The notes under the pieces are model-generated. The model made no database searches, had not been told where the DNA came from, and saw only the letters and a program-made list of their open reading frames with translations. A stretch of DNA of 64,000 nt from Molanna angustata (lineage: Eukaryota > Arthropoda > Insecta > Trichoptera > Molannidae). The translations under genes were made by a program, and so were the position numbers. The stretch lies in NCBI GenBank assembly GCA_963576475.1, contig OY754981.1:29612132-29676131 (forward strand). Direction: 5' to 3'. Shown one piece after another: positions 22,228 to 34,400 of the stretch (position 1 is the first letter of the stretch; every line of letters begins with the position of its first letter).

Positions 22228-22407
22228 GCCCCCAAGTCAAATTGAAAACGCTGTTCGTTATCGCCAAGCGCTATTTTTTTTTTGTATGTGATTTGACGTT
22301 TGTTGTAGAAATTTTTTCTACAATAACAAACAACAAACGTCAAATCCCATACAAAAAAAATTAGCGCTTGGCGAAAACGAACAGCGTTTTCAATTTGACT
22401 TGGGGGC
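22228..22407. mobile_element. Near-perfect palindromic MITE, about 80-bp arms
   Basis: The ends are GCCCCCAAGTCAAATTGAAA and its complement TTTCAATTTGACTTGGGGGC. The arms stay complementary through GCTGTTCGTT, GCCAAGCGCTA and ATTTGACGTTTGTTGT to a small central loop at about 22318-22330. Host ATA on both sides is a possible TSD. No coding capacity. Confidence 0.9.
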
Positions 22408-23879
22408 ATAGTTTTACGAGTGTCGACGCGTGTCTATAAACATGGCGATAGTGTGGAGCGACCAAATGGTTTATACACCCTATTACCTATATAACTTCAC
22501 ACAAATTGCAATCGATTTTAGTTAGAGCTCTGAAACTATCAAAAAATGTATTTTCCCTATATATGACATTGATAAAAAAAATTCTACTGTATTAATATTT
22601 TGATATTTTAGCTTAAACAGAAAGAACCCAACGGCACACATTCCTATCCTGGCACACACATCATTTTTACATAATTTTCTTTAACTTCACTTGTCTGTCT
22701 GTCCGCACTGGAATTTTGCAATCGATTATTAATCGAACTAACTTTTTATTAACCGACCATTTGGAGCTCTTAAACTTTCAGAATTTGTGTATTCCCGATG
22801 CCAATGTATGTCGGAACCCAGGTTGATTCATTTGATATTTTGATTAAATTGAACAATTTTGTATATCACGCAAAGTAAAACAATAATGCTCTACTTATTA
22901 CACAAAACTAGAAGTATTTTTATGAATTTCTTTTGACAATAACATTTCAACGTGAAGAAATCTTGAAGAAAGGTGTCCTCATTTTTTTCCGCGAATTAGA
23001 CAGGATTGAGGAGTCCTCAGGCCTCAATTTCTCTTTATTTGATATGATATATCATTGTTGTTTAATATGTGTATTAAACACGGGCGGTTTAATATGTGTA
23101 TTAAACACGGGCGGTTCAGAACCTGTGTATCTAAAACATGGTTTATAGTGAATACTTGGCCTTTTGATTATCAAGTTTTGTTAATCTTATCATACCTTAT
23201 TATAAACCTTCTATTCTTTAGTATATAAGGAGTGATTTTGTGTATTACTTTTATCAGTTCAAAATACCCTTACCAAGTGATAAGATCTTCATCTTAAAAG
23301 TAATAAATCTTCGCAGAGCTTAAAATCATGTTTGATTTTTACCAGTAAAACTACAGAGTTCTACAATCTTAAAGCTGTCTCAATCGCTATAATCAAAAGT
23401 TAGAAAACTTTTATACTTTATAGTATCCATGTTACGAAACCATCCTTTCACCAATCCTTGATATCCATAACTCTCTGTTCTATATTTATCTTGATAAAGT
23501 AATGCCGATGGTTTAAAGAAACATATCCTTCGCTCGATCGAACATCCTATTTTTGGGCATTTTGCCAGAATGTATTTTTCGCATTGGTACGTATTATTAT
23601 TTGGTGAAACACACCGTATATACATATTTTATAAAAATGTGGGACACGATGTTATATGGTATAGAACAGCTATACAAGTTACTTTGGCAAAAAACCCAAC
23701 CATACTCCGAAGAAGATTAAGGCTTTTTCCTTCGTTTTTATGATAGACCCAAAAATACCGATATTCCACACGTTACACCTGTGTATTGAAGCAGGACCGC
23801 ATCTACAGTTGTTGGCGCCTGATGCATTAAAAATTAAAATGAATTATCTCAAGTTACCGATCTTATCAAATGTGTGTAA
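22408..23879. other. AT-rich stretch, little recognised
   Basis: A 25-bp direct duplication (TTTAATATGTGTATTAAACA plus CGGGCGG, twice, 23065-23115). The word GAGGCCTGAGG and its flanks (23005-23035) recur in inverted form at 37199-37230, so part may be an unnamed repeat. No gene recognised. Confidence 0.4.
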
Positions 23880-24060
23880 CTCGTAAGATGAGAGGTCAAT
23901 GACAGTGTTGTCTTGGAGACCTCGTTCGATAAAGAGAGGTATGGACCGACTGCAGGTGAGGTGTATGGATGATATCAAACGATTATGCTGACAGAGCGAT
24001 ATAACAATAAAAATGATGGATAAAGATAGAAGGGAATATTGCACCTACCTGGTGGCGTTC
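23880..24060 (+). pseudogene. Degraded LINE tail fragment
   Basis: The plus strand reads VLSWRPRSIKRGMDRLQVRC, then MDDIKRL and later DKDRREY. This is consistent with the W-R-P…R-G-x-x-R-x-x-x-R-W-x-D-D-I…A-x-D-R tail of RTE-type polymerases. Heavily decayed. Confidence 0.4.
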
Positions 24061-24409
24061 TTTCTTCGTATCAGCAAACCTTCGAGGAAGGCACCGACTC
24101 AAACCTCTATATCACAACACAAATATGTTGGTATAACACAACACTTTCAAATACGGTTTAGGTATTATATGCGCACGGCGCGTAGTTTTAGTTAATCGAT
24201 TCAATAACGTAAAATATGCGTATTTCGTCTTGTATCGAAACTATTAACTTCAACTGTCAGTACGACATACACGGTGATGAGTTGTAGACCATTATGATGA
24301 CTGCTGACTACTATAGGTAGAAATACTTTTTAAAGTGAGCGAAGTGTTGGAAGTATTGCCACATTTACCAAACAAAGAATATGTAATAATCTAGGATTAC
24401 TTGTAGGAT

Positions 24410-24540
24410 TACTTTAGCCTCCAAATCCGTCTGTCCTTGCCGCCGTTCTCCAATTGATTACAAGCAGGAACTTTGCTGCATCCCTCTTTATGCTATCCTC
24501 CCATCTATGTATTGATCTCTCAATCTTTTATTTATCTCCT
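24410..24540 (-). pseudogene. LINE tail fragment related to 62840-63110
   Basis: The minus strand gives RSIHRWEDSIKRDAAKFL, then INWRTAARTDGFGG. It parallels RLRWEDEIGKDAIKLLQ…KWKTAADRIW at 63045-62860. Only the tail is present. Confidence 0.5.
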
Positions 24541-25599
24541 GTGTCTCTTAGTGTGATATAATATCTTCGTGTCGACGGAGATTCCCGAATGCGAAGTCGG
24601 ATGCATTCGTATATTGAATGAGCAGCGGCGTCATTCTTTTGTCTAGGCCGATAGCGTAAACCTTAAACACCGTACACGTGTAATTATTGTTTGTGTTAAT
24701 ATTGCGTGCATATTTCGAGTACTGTATATTTTATATTGTGTTTGTACATTATAATTTGTATGTGTAATAAAGTCAACTTGAATTGCATTCTGGACTTATG
24801 ACTCACATACTTAACACTTACTAAGATTTTACTTGGAAGTTGAGGTTCGGCATCCATTGTAATTAATAAATATACTATTTTTGCTCATTAATTTGTGAAT
24901 AAACACATTGCTTGGGTCAGTTGGGAGAAATTAACATAATATGTCAATAAAGCCCTCGTTTTTACACTAGTTACACATAAATTATGTACCTAAATACGCT
25001 ATATTTGCTTTGTTGAAAGAGTTTTGATCCAAGTATTTATTAATCAACAAAATACGGTAAAATATCGTTAACTAGCGGACTTATTGCCATTTGACAATAT
25101 TAGTTATTAAATTAATTTATTCCTTTGGCTGAACTGATCGACCTTATAATATGCATTTATAAAATTCAAAGAATCTTTTTTTTATTTTTTTTATTTGGAT
25201 ATTATGGAGTTCTATAGTTTAAATGCTATCATAATCGCTAAAATCAATTCTAATATATATTGTTTTATCGAATAATGTTTATATATTCGAATATATATTT
25301 TGTTTTAATTTAGAGTCCCAAATTGCTTTACCTCTAGCGCAACTGCATAATTTTTACCTGTTGTGAAACCGGACCTTTATGGAAGCTATGTTACGTTTCA
25401 GCCACACACGCTAAAAAGCCAAGTTTTTGTGAAATATTCAGTAGTGAGGAATTAAAAGGTTTTTTTTTAATAAATGATTTAGTATGTAGGCCGATAAGCG
25501 AATTGATACAAAGTGACATGAAATAGGTAGGATCTATATTTTAAGCTTCTCAATTCATTTAATAAAATCAATAAATTTTGAAGTAATTTTTCATAACAA
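24541..25599. other. Mostly unrecognised; possible solo LTR at about 24550-24830
   Basis: 24560-24800 is GC-richer, with GAGCAGCGGCGTCATTC and a late AATAAAG signal, resembling the layout of an LTR. No second copy or internal domain was found. The remainder is plain AT-rich sequence. Confidence 0.3.
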
Positions 25600-25794
25600 C
25601 TAGTTGCATGTAACACTCGAGATCCAACTGTCGATAGCGATAGTATGTATATTTGAGGAATATGTACCAAACTATAAACCCATAAATACAAATTATTGAA
25701 TATTGTCAGATATTTTGTTTTCTATACAACATATGTAGGTATGTATGTCAAGATAGGATAGTATGGAGGAAGGTCCTTTTTTCCTACCCAGAAT

Positions 25795-28110
25795 TTTTAT
25801 TTTATTTTATTTTATTTGGGACACTTACAGACATTGACAATCGCATACAAGAAAGTATATCATAATAACTTTACATAATGTCAATATCCAATTGGAAGTG
25901 AACACAACATGCGAAGTTCATAAATTATTTACACAAACATATTAAAATATCCAAGATAAAAGCAGTAATAAAAAAACTTTAAAAATAAGACATAATTATA
26001 CAAAACCTATAAAAGCATAAAGAAGCAACAATAAAAAGTACAATGTAAATATAGAGAAGTATATATAAAACAATGAAAAGTAATGAAAATTGTGCATATA
26101 ACAAAAAAAAAGGGATGAAAACATCAACAGAAATTCTCCTCTCTACTCAGAATCAATAGCATTCTTTTTTTAAATACCTCTCTTGTGTTGCAGAAGATAT
26201 CAACTATGTTAGAGTTGCTATGACTATTGTAAATACGGCACATGCGATACAATGGATTATAAAATGATATGTTAGATATACAGAACCCTATGTGAAAAAT
26301 ATTTGGCTTTCTTAGTGATTTAATATTGACGTTATATTTTAAGTCATTGACCAGCTGTGTGTCCATCACATTATTTATTATATTAAATAAACATGCTACG
26401 TCCGCCACTTTTCGTCGAGTACTCAGCTTAGAAATATTAAAAAAAATCAATCTCTGATTATAAGTTAACATGTAACGACCTATACCGGCTCTATAAGACA
26501 GAATTTTTACAAACTTCCTTTGGACAGATTCTAACATTTCAGTGTATACATTATAATGTGGACACCATACAGGTGACCCGTATTCCAGAACACTTCTTTC
26601 TAATGATTGATAAAGATATTTTAAGCTTTGAGTATTTGTGAAGTTTACAGTGAGTCGAGTTATGAACCCTAGCATCTTCAGTGATTTTTGAACAGTATTT
26701 TCAAAGTGTGGGCGAAAAGTGAGTTGGGAGTCAAAAGTCACTCCAAGATCTTTAATGACATTTACACGTTTGAGAGGTTTATCAGAGAGGTTTTTCTTAT
26801 GATTTCTAGTAAATGTGATTACGTGACATTTATCAATGTGTAGCTCCATTTCGTTTTTAATGCACCACAAATTTAAAGTGTCGAGGTCTTTTTGTAATGT
26901 TAGACAGTCAGACATGCATTTAATGACATGAAAATTTTTCAGTCATCTGCATACAACAAAAATCTACATTTTAAAATATGAGAAAGATCGTTAATGAAGA
27001 TGTTGAATAAAAGTGGTCCCAAGTGGGATCCTTGAGGAACCCCGGAGGTCACGGATACAGGAAGGGACTTGAAACCGTTTATTATTACGAGTTGACTTCT
27101 ATTTGATATATATGATTCTAACCAGCGTAACAAATTCCCATGTATTCCAATGCTCTGAAGTTTGGCTAAGAGGATTAAATGACTCACTTTGTCGAAAGCC
27201 TTACGAAAATCGGTGTATATGGCATCGACCTGAGTGCGAACATTAAATGAGTTACAAATGAAGTTACTGTATTCAAAAAGATTTGAGGTTGTGGATTTCT
27301 TACGTACAAAACCATGTTGGTGTGGAGAGAGTATATGGTGAAATTGATGAAAAATATGCTCATAAACAAGAGATTCAAAAACTTTACCGAAGCAGGATAA
27401 GATGCTTATTGGTCTGTAGTTTTTTGTGTCATTTTTATTACCTGACTTCAAGATCGGAGTGATGTGAGCTACTTTCCATATTTTGGGAAATGTGCCTTCT
27501 TGTAAAGATTTACTGTACATGATGTATAAAGGAGTAGAGAGTTGCTCGTAACATTTTTGTATGAAAAATGGCGGAATACCATCAGGACCTGCACCCTTAT
27601 CAGAATCAAGAGATTTGAGCTTTAGTTTAACATCTAATAAGGAAATATTCACGCAGCTTAATGAATAATTATTACAATGATTTATATGAATAGAGGTGTC
27701 ACTGGGATTAGGTGGATTAAAAACAGAAGCAAAGTATTCAGAGAATAGTTCAGCTATTTCCGGACCAGTATTTGCATTTTTCTCATTTAAGTGCATACAT
27801 TTTGGAAGACAATTAGATGTGCGCTTGGCTTTGGCGAAACCAAAGAATTTTTTCGTTCCTCTTGGCAATGATTCCTCGACATCTTTTATGTAAGATTGAT
27901 AACAATCTTTCATCATAGCTTTAGATCTTTTTCTAAGGCAAGAGAATGTATCATAATCCCCAGGATTACCAAATTTTTTTGCTTTTTTATGAAATTTGTC
28001 TTTTTCTTTCAAGATTTTAATAAGTGGTCGACTAAACCAAATTGGGTGACCACTGGTTCGAATTCGCTTAGTAGGCGTGTGATTGAAAATGACAGACCCA
28101 ATTATGGAGT
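25795..28110 (-). mobile_element. 5'-truncated jockey-group LINE inside the Helitron
   Basis: A 5-bp TSD, AGAAT, lies at 25790-25794 and 28111-28115; joining them restores the Helitron sequence. The 3' end, on the plus-strand left, is a (TTTTA)n run. Coding runs from about 28110 to 26124 on the minus strand and begins mid-protein, after the endonuclease. The insertion is 2316 bp. Confidence 0.9.
26124..28110 (-). pseudogene. LINE reverse transcriptase, 5'-truncated, one frameshift
   Basis: Two minus frames form one RT. The first (to 26939; open upstream to about 28110 without a start) has SDKGAGPDGIPPFFI, KNYRPISILSCFGKVFE, HQHGFVRKKST, IYTDFRKAFDKVSH, SGVPQGSHLGPLLFNIF and FLLYADD. The second (26915-26124) resumes with LQKDLDTLNLWCIKNEMEL, IKDLGVTFDSQLTF, then LEYGSPVWCPHYN and a C-terminal region ending in FKKRMLLIL. 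They are separated by a stop created by a single-base loss immediately after the catalytic YADD. All visible palm motifs are otherwise kept. The endonuclease is absent because of the 5' truncation. Such LINEs lack RNase H. Confidence 0.9.
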
Positions 28111-28972
28111 AGAATATGAAAATAGTATGATGGTATGTATGTATGTTTGGAGATGAAGTATCAAACTATTAAGTCTTCTTACATATTGTGTATAGGCGAC
28201 TGCCATACAAAATGTATGAAGCAATGTCGTCACTAAATTCAATTTTTAAAAAAATTGTTAAAAAAAATTGAGATCTTCTACTACAATGCTAATATTTTTT
28301 ATAGAAAATTAAATTATCTAGTTGGGGTGTTTCGGCTTTTTTCGATAATTGTAAAAGTTTTGGAAAAACAGGCAGTTAAACTCATAAATTTATCATAAAA
28401 AAAATACTTTTCTTAATAAAAAATGTTTGAGAAACCCTGGAATTTATTTGAAAAAACTGATTTGAGATTTTGTATTTGTCTATGCTTGTACCAATTATCA
28501 GCGTTCTATCTTTTATGGTTTCTGAGATATATGGAAAAATAAAATAAAAATTCAAAAGTTGATAACCCCTGACTGAAACAAAAAATCAAAATTCCGAGTA
28601 TAAAAGTTTTGTAGGCCTAAAACTGTTTATATATTCTGAAATTTTAGGCTCTGTAAATTGAGCGGATCAAAAGTTATAAGGGGGGGACGGACACACACAC
28701 ACACAGACACACACACAGACACACGAAATGTTCTACTCCGAATTCTGAGTAAATCCGTGTATGGAACATATATGCTGCGAAGCCTCTAAGTTGGTGTTTT
28801 TTGACTTCAAAGTTGGAAAAGCCGTGAAAAAAGTAGACCTCTGCATACAATTCTCGCGTATCCTGGCTTGAAACATTGTCGATATGTTAAGAGAACAAAG
28901 TTCTCCTGAACAAATCGACAGTTGGATTAACCCTTCAGTGAAAGTCCCTTTAAAAATTTAAAGTGCGTATAA

Positions 28973-29737
28973 CTAGTTGCATGTAACACATGAGATCCAA
29001 CTGTCGATAGCGATAGTATGTATAGTTGAAGAATAAGAAACAAACTATAAACCCATAAATCCAAATTATTGAAAATTTTAACACATGTTGGTGTGTATGT
29101 CAAGATAGGACAGTATGGAGGTCAGTCCTGTTTTCCTACCCGGAATATGAAAACAGCATGATGGTTCTGTATGTATGTTTGGAGATTAAGGACCTATCAA
29201 ACTATTAAGTCTTCTTACATATTGTGTATAGGCGACTGCCCTACAAATTGTATGAAGCAATGTCGTCACTACATTCAATTTTTATAAAAATTGTTAAAAA
29301 AAGTTTGAGATGTGCTAATACCATGTGAATATTTTTTATAGAAAATTAAATTATCTAGTTGGGGTGTTTCGGCTTTTTTCGATATTTAAAGAAAAATGAA
29401 AATATAGGCAGTTTAACTCATAAATTTATCATAAAAAAAATATTTTTCTTAATAAAAAATGTTTGAGAAACCCTGGAATTTTTTCGAATAAACTAATTTG
29501 AGATTTTGTATTTTTCTATGCTTGTACCAATTTTTAGCGTTTTAACTTTTATGGTTTCTGAGATATATGGAAAAATAAATTAAAAATTAAAAAGTTGATA
29601 ACCCCTGACTGAAACAAAAATTCAAAATTCTGAGTATAAAAGTTTTGTAGGCCTATAACTGTTTATATATTCTGAAATTTTAGGCTTTGTAAATTGAGCG
29701 GATCAAAAGTTATAAGAGGGGGACGGACACACACACA

Positions 29738-29785
<48 letters not shown>

Positions 29786-29797
29786 TACACACACACA

Positions 29798-29836
<39 letters not shown>

Positions 29837-30040
29837 ACGAAATGTTCTACTCCGAATTCTGAGTAAATCCGTGTATGGAACATATATGCTGCGAAGCCTC
29901 TAAGTTGGTGTTTTTTGACTTCAAAGTTGGAAAAGCCGTGAAAAAAGTAGACCTCTGCATACAATTCTCGCGTATTCTGGCTTGAAACATTGTCGATATG
30001 TTAAGAGAACAAAGTTCTCCTGAACAAATCGACAGTTGGA
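28973..30040 (-). mobile_element. Non-autonomous Helitron, copy 4
   Basis: A complete 1068-bp copy, from A|CTAGTTGCATGTAACAC to AATCGACAGTTGGA|T. It lies 46 bp from copy 3 in the same orientation. A (CA)n-rich run of about 120 bp (29725-29840), interrupted by GACA and ATA, is longer than in the sister copies. No protein-coding capacity. Confidence 0.9.
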
Positions 30041-30092
30041 TTATTTGTAATGCATGCTTATGTATTCACATTTTTAATATGTTTTGTATCGA

Positions 30093-31080
30093 CTAGTTGC
30101 ATGTAACACATGAGATCCAACTGTCGATAGCGATAGTATGTAGAGTTGAAGAATAAGAATCAAACTATAAACCCATAAATCCAAATTATTGAAAATTTTA
30201 ACACATGTTGGTATGTATGTCAAGATAGGACAGTATGGAGGTCAGTCCTCTTTTCCTACCCGGAATATGAAAACAGCATGTTGGTTCTGTATGTATGTTT
30301 GGAGATTAAGTACCTATCAAACTATTAAAACTTCTTACATATTGTGTATAGGCGACTGACATACAAATTTTATTAAGCAATGTCGTCCTAAATTCAATTT
30401 TTAAAAAAATTGTTAAAAAAAGTTTGAGATGTGCTGATACAATATTCATATTTTTTATAGAAAATTAAATTATCTAGTTGGGGTGTTTCGGCTTTTTTCG
30501 ATATTTTTGAAAAATTCGGAAATATAGGCAGTTAAACTCATAAATTTATCATAAAAAAAATATTTTTCTTAATAAAAAATGTTTGAGAAACCCTGGAATT
30601 TTTTTGAAAAAAATAATTTGAGATTTTGTATTTGTCTATGTTTATAACAAATTTCAGCGTTCTAGCTTTTATGGTTTCTGAGATATATGGAAAAATAAAG
30701 TAAAAATTCAAAAGTTGATAACCCCTGACTGAAACAAAAATTCAAAATTCTGAGTATAAAAGTTTTGTAGGCCTATAACTGTTTATATATTCTAAAATTT
30801 TGGGCTCTGTAAATTGAGCGGATCAAAAGTTATAAGGGGGGGACGGACACACACACAGACACACACACACAGACACACGAAATGTTTTACTCCGAATTCT
30901 GAGTAAATCCGTGTACTGAACATATATGCTGCGAAGCCTCTAAGTCGGTGTTTTTTGACTTCAAAGTTGGAAAAGCCGTGAAAAAAGTAGACCTCTCCAT
31001 ACAATTCTCGCGTATTCTGGCTTGATACATTGTCGATATGTTAAGAGAACAAAGTTCTCCTGAACAAATCGACAGTTGGA
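30093..31080 (-). mobile_element. Non-autonomous Helitron, copy 5
   Basis: A complete 988-bp copy with the same ends, 52 bp from copy 4, same orientation. The (CA)n run is short here (30846-30880). By eye it is very similar to copy 4 throughout. Confidence 0.9.
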
Positions 31081-31094
31081 TAACGTTGTTTCGT

Positions 31095-31392
31095 AGTCCC
31101 TCTACGAATTTATCTCACAATATCTTCTTCCTCTGGTTCTAGGCCGAGGGCCTGTTTTTTCTGTCGGAGACTGCCTCTTGTGATCTGGATGTCCAGCTGT
31201 CACTCTATCTTTTTGCCGGTCCCCCCCTTGCTCTGCGACTTCCTTGGAGACAATTTTGGGTAGTCGCGGGTCTTCCATTCTCTCGACGTGGTCTCTCCAT
31301 TGACGCCATCGCCCTCTACCCCAGCGGATGATATCATCTACATCGCATCTCCTTCTTAAGCCCGCCTGACAAGAGGTAATATTCCAACTCAT
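31095..31392 (-). pseudogene. RTE-type LINE C-terminal fragment
   Basis: The minus frame 31440-31102 includes CDVDDIIRWGRGRWRQWRDH, then VERMEDPRLPKIVSKE. This is the C-D-V-x-D-I-x-R-W…W-x-x-H-V-x-R-M…D-R-L tail of RTE-like polymerases. The terminal part is frameshifted (R-x-R-G-R). The satellite begins 48 bp downstream on the plus strand. Confidence 0.65.
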
Positions 31393-31439
31393 GTTGAATA
31401 TGAGTTGAATAGTAGTGTTTGCAGTCATTTTTGATGTCA

Positions 31440-34400
31440 TATGAACTGAAACTGTGTATCTCTTTTGTCCATGCTTATCTATCTACTACATTGTCATTCG
31501 TCATACAAAGGAAGATATATGAACTGAAACTGTGTATCTCTTTTGTCTATGCTTATCTATCTACTACATTGTCATTCGTCATACAAAGGAAGATATATGA
31601 ACTGAAACTGTGTATCTCTTTTGTCTATGCTTATCTATCTACTACATTGTCATTCGTCATACAAAGGAAGATATATGAACTGAAACTGTGTATCTCTTTT
31701 GTCTATGCTTATCTATCTACTACATTGTCATTCGTCATACAAAGGAAGATATATGAACTGAAACTGTGTATCTCTTTTGTCTATGCTTATCTATCTACTA
31801 CATTGTCATTCGTCATACAAAGGAAGATATATGAACTGAAACTGTGTATCTCTTTTGTCCATGCTTATCTATCTACTACATTGTCATTCGTCATACAAAG
31901 GAAGATATATGAACTGAAACTGTGTATCTCTTTTGTCCATGCTTATCTATCTACTACATTGTCATTCGTCATACAAAGGAAGATATATGAACTGAAACTG
32001 TGTATCTCTTTTGTCTATGCTTATCTATCTACTACATTGTCATTCGTCATACAAAGGAAGATATATGAACTGAAACTGTGTATCTCTTTTGTCCATGCTT
32101 ATCTATCTACTACATTGTCATTCGTCATACAAAGGAAGATATATGAACTGAAACTGTGTATCTCTTTTGTCTATGCTTATCTATCTACTACATTGTCATT
32201 CGTCATACAAAGGAAGATATATGAACTGAAACTGTGTATCTCTTTTGTCCATGCTTATCTATCTACTACATTGTCATTCGTCATACAAAGGAAGATATAT
32301 GAACTGAAACTGTGTATCTCTTTTGTCTATGCTTATCTATCTACTACATTGTCATTCGTCATACAAAGGAAGATATATGAACTGAAACTGTGTATCTCTT
32401 TTGTCCATGCTTATCTATCTACTACATTGTCATTCGTCATACAAAGGAAGATATATGAACTGAAACTGTGTATCTCTTTTGTCCATGCTTATCTATCTAC
32501 TACATTGTCATTCGTCATACAAAGGAAGATATATGAACTGAAACTGTGTATCTCTTTTGTCCATGCTTATCTATCTACTACATTGTCATTCGTCATACAA
32601 AGGAAGATATATGAACTGAAACTGTGTATCTCTTTTGTCCATGCTTATCTATCTACTACATTGTCATTCGTCATACAAAGGAAGATATATGAACTGAAAC
32701 TGTGTATCTCTTTTGTCCATGCTTATCTATCTACTACATTGTCATTCGTCATACAAAGGAAGATATATGAACTGAAACTGTGTATCTCTTTTGTCCATGC
32801 TTATCTATCTACTACATTGTCATTCGTCATACAAAGGAAGATATATGAACTGAAACTGTGTATCTCTTTTGTCCATGCTTATCTATCTACTACATTGTCA
32901 TTCGTCATACAAAGGAAGATATATGAACTGAAACTGTGTATCTCTTTTGTCTATGCTTATCTATCTACTACATTGTCATTCGTCATACAAAGGAAGATAT
33001 ATGAACTGAAACTGTGTATCTCTTTTGTCCATGCTTATCTATCTACTACATTGTCATTCGTCATACAAAGGAAGATATATGAACTGAAACTGTGTATCTC
33101 TTTTGTCTATGCTTATCTATCTACTACATTGTCATTCGTCATACAAAGGAAGATATATGAACTGAAACTGTGTATCTCTTTTGTCCATGCTTATCTATCT
33201 ACTACATTGTCATTCGTCATACAAAGGAAGATATATGAACTGAAACTGTGTATCTCTTTTGTCCATGCTTATCTATCTACTACATTGTCATTCGTCATAC
33301 AAAGGAAGATATATGAACTGAAACTGTGTATCTCTTTTGTCCATGCTTATCTATCTACTACATTGTCATTCGTCATACAAAGGAAGATATATGAACTGAA
33401 ACTGTGTATCTCTTTTGTCCATGCTTATCTATCTACTACATTGTCATTCGTCATACAAAGGAAGATATATGAACTGAAACTGTGTATCTCTTTTGTCCAT
33501 GCTTATCTATCTACTACATTGTCATTCGTCATACAAAGGAAGATATATGAACTGAAACTGTGTATCTCTTTTGTCCATGCTTATCTATCTACTACATTGT
33601 CATTCGTCATACAAAGGAAGATATATGAACTGAAACTGTGTATCTCTTTTGTCCATGCTTATCTATCTACTACATTGTCATTCGTCATACAAAGGAAGAT
33701 ATATGAACTGAAACTGTGTATCTCTTTTGTCCATGCTTATCTATCTACTACATTGTCATTCGTCATACAAAGGAAGATATATGAACTGAAACTGTGTATC
33801 TCTTTTGTCCATGCTTATCTATCTACTACATTGTCATTCGTCATACAAAGGAAGATATATGAACTGAAACTGTGTATCTCTTTTGTCCATGCTTATCTAT
33901 CTACTACATTGTCATTCGTCATACAAAGGAAGATATATGAACTGAAACTGTGTATCTCTTTTGTCCATGCTTATCTATCTACTACATTGTCATTCGTCAT
34001 ACAAAGGAAGATATATGAACTGAAACTGTGTATCTCTTTTGTCCATGCTTATCTATCTACTACATTGTCATTCGTCATACAAAGGAAGATATATGAACTG
34101 AAACTGTGTATCTCTTTTGTCCATGCTTATCTATCTACTACATTGTCATTCGTCATACAAAGGAAGATATATGAACTGAAACTGTGTATCTCTTTTGTCC
34201 ATGCTTATCTATCTACTACATTGTCATTCGTCATACAAAGGAAGATATATGAACTGAAACTGTGTATCTCTTTTGTCCATGCTTATCTATCTACTACATT
34301 GTCATTCGTCATACAAAGGAAGATATATGAACTGAAACTGTGTATCTCTTTTGTCCATGCTTATCTATCTACTACATTGTCATTCGTCATACAAAGGAAG

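Larger units (their letters stand above)
25600..28926 (-). mobile_element. Non-autonomous Helitron, copy 3, split by a LINE
   Basis: On the plus strand it starts at A|CTAGTTGCATGTAACAC (reverse of the 3' hairpin and CTAG) and ends at ATCGACAGTTGGA|T (reverse of the TC 5' end). The Helitron itself is about 1.0 kb; 25795-28110 is an inserted LINE. An (AC)n run sits at about 28694-28725, at the same relative place as in the other copies. Confidence 0.85.

Noticed and set aside
24550..24830. Solo LTR of a gypsy-like element
   Set aside because: The layout is suggestive (GC-richer, AATAAA near the end), but no TG…CA boundaries, TSD or second copy could be established.
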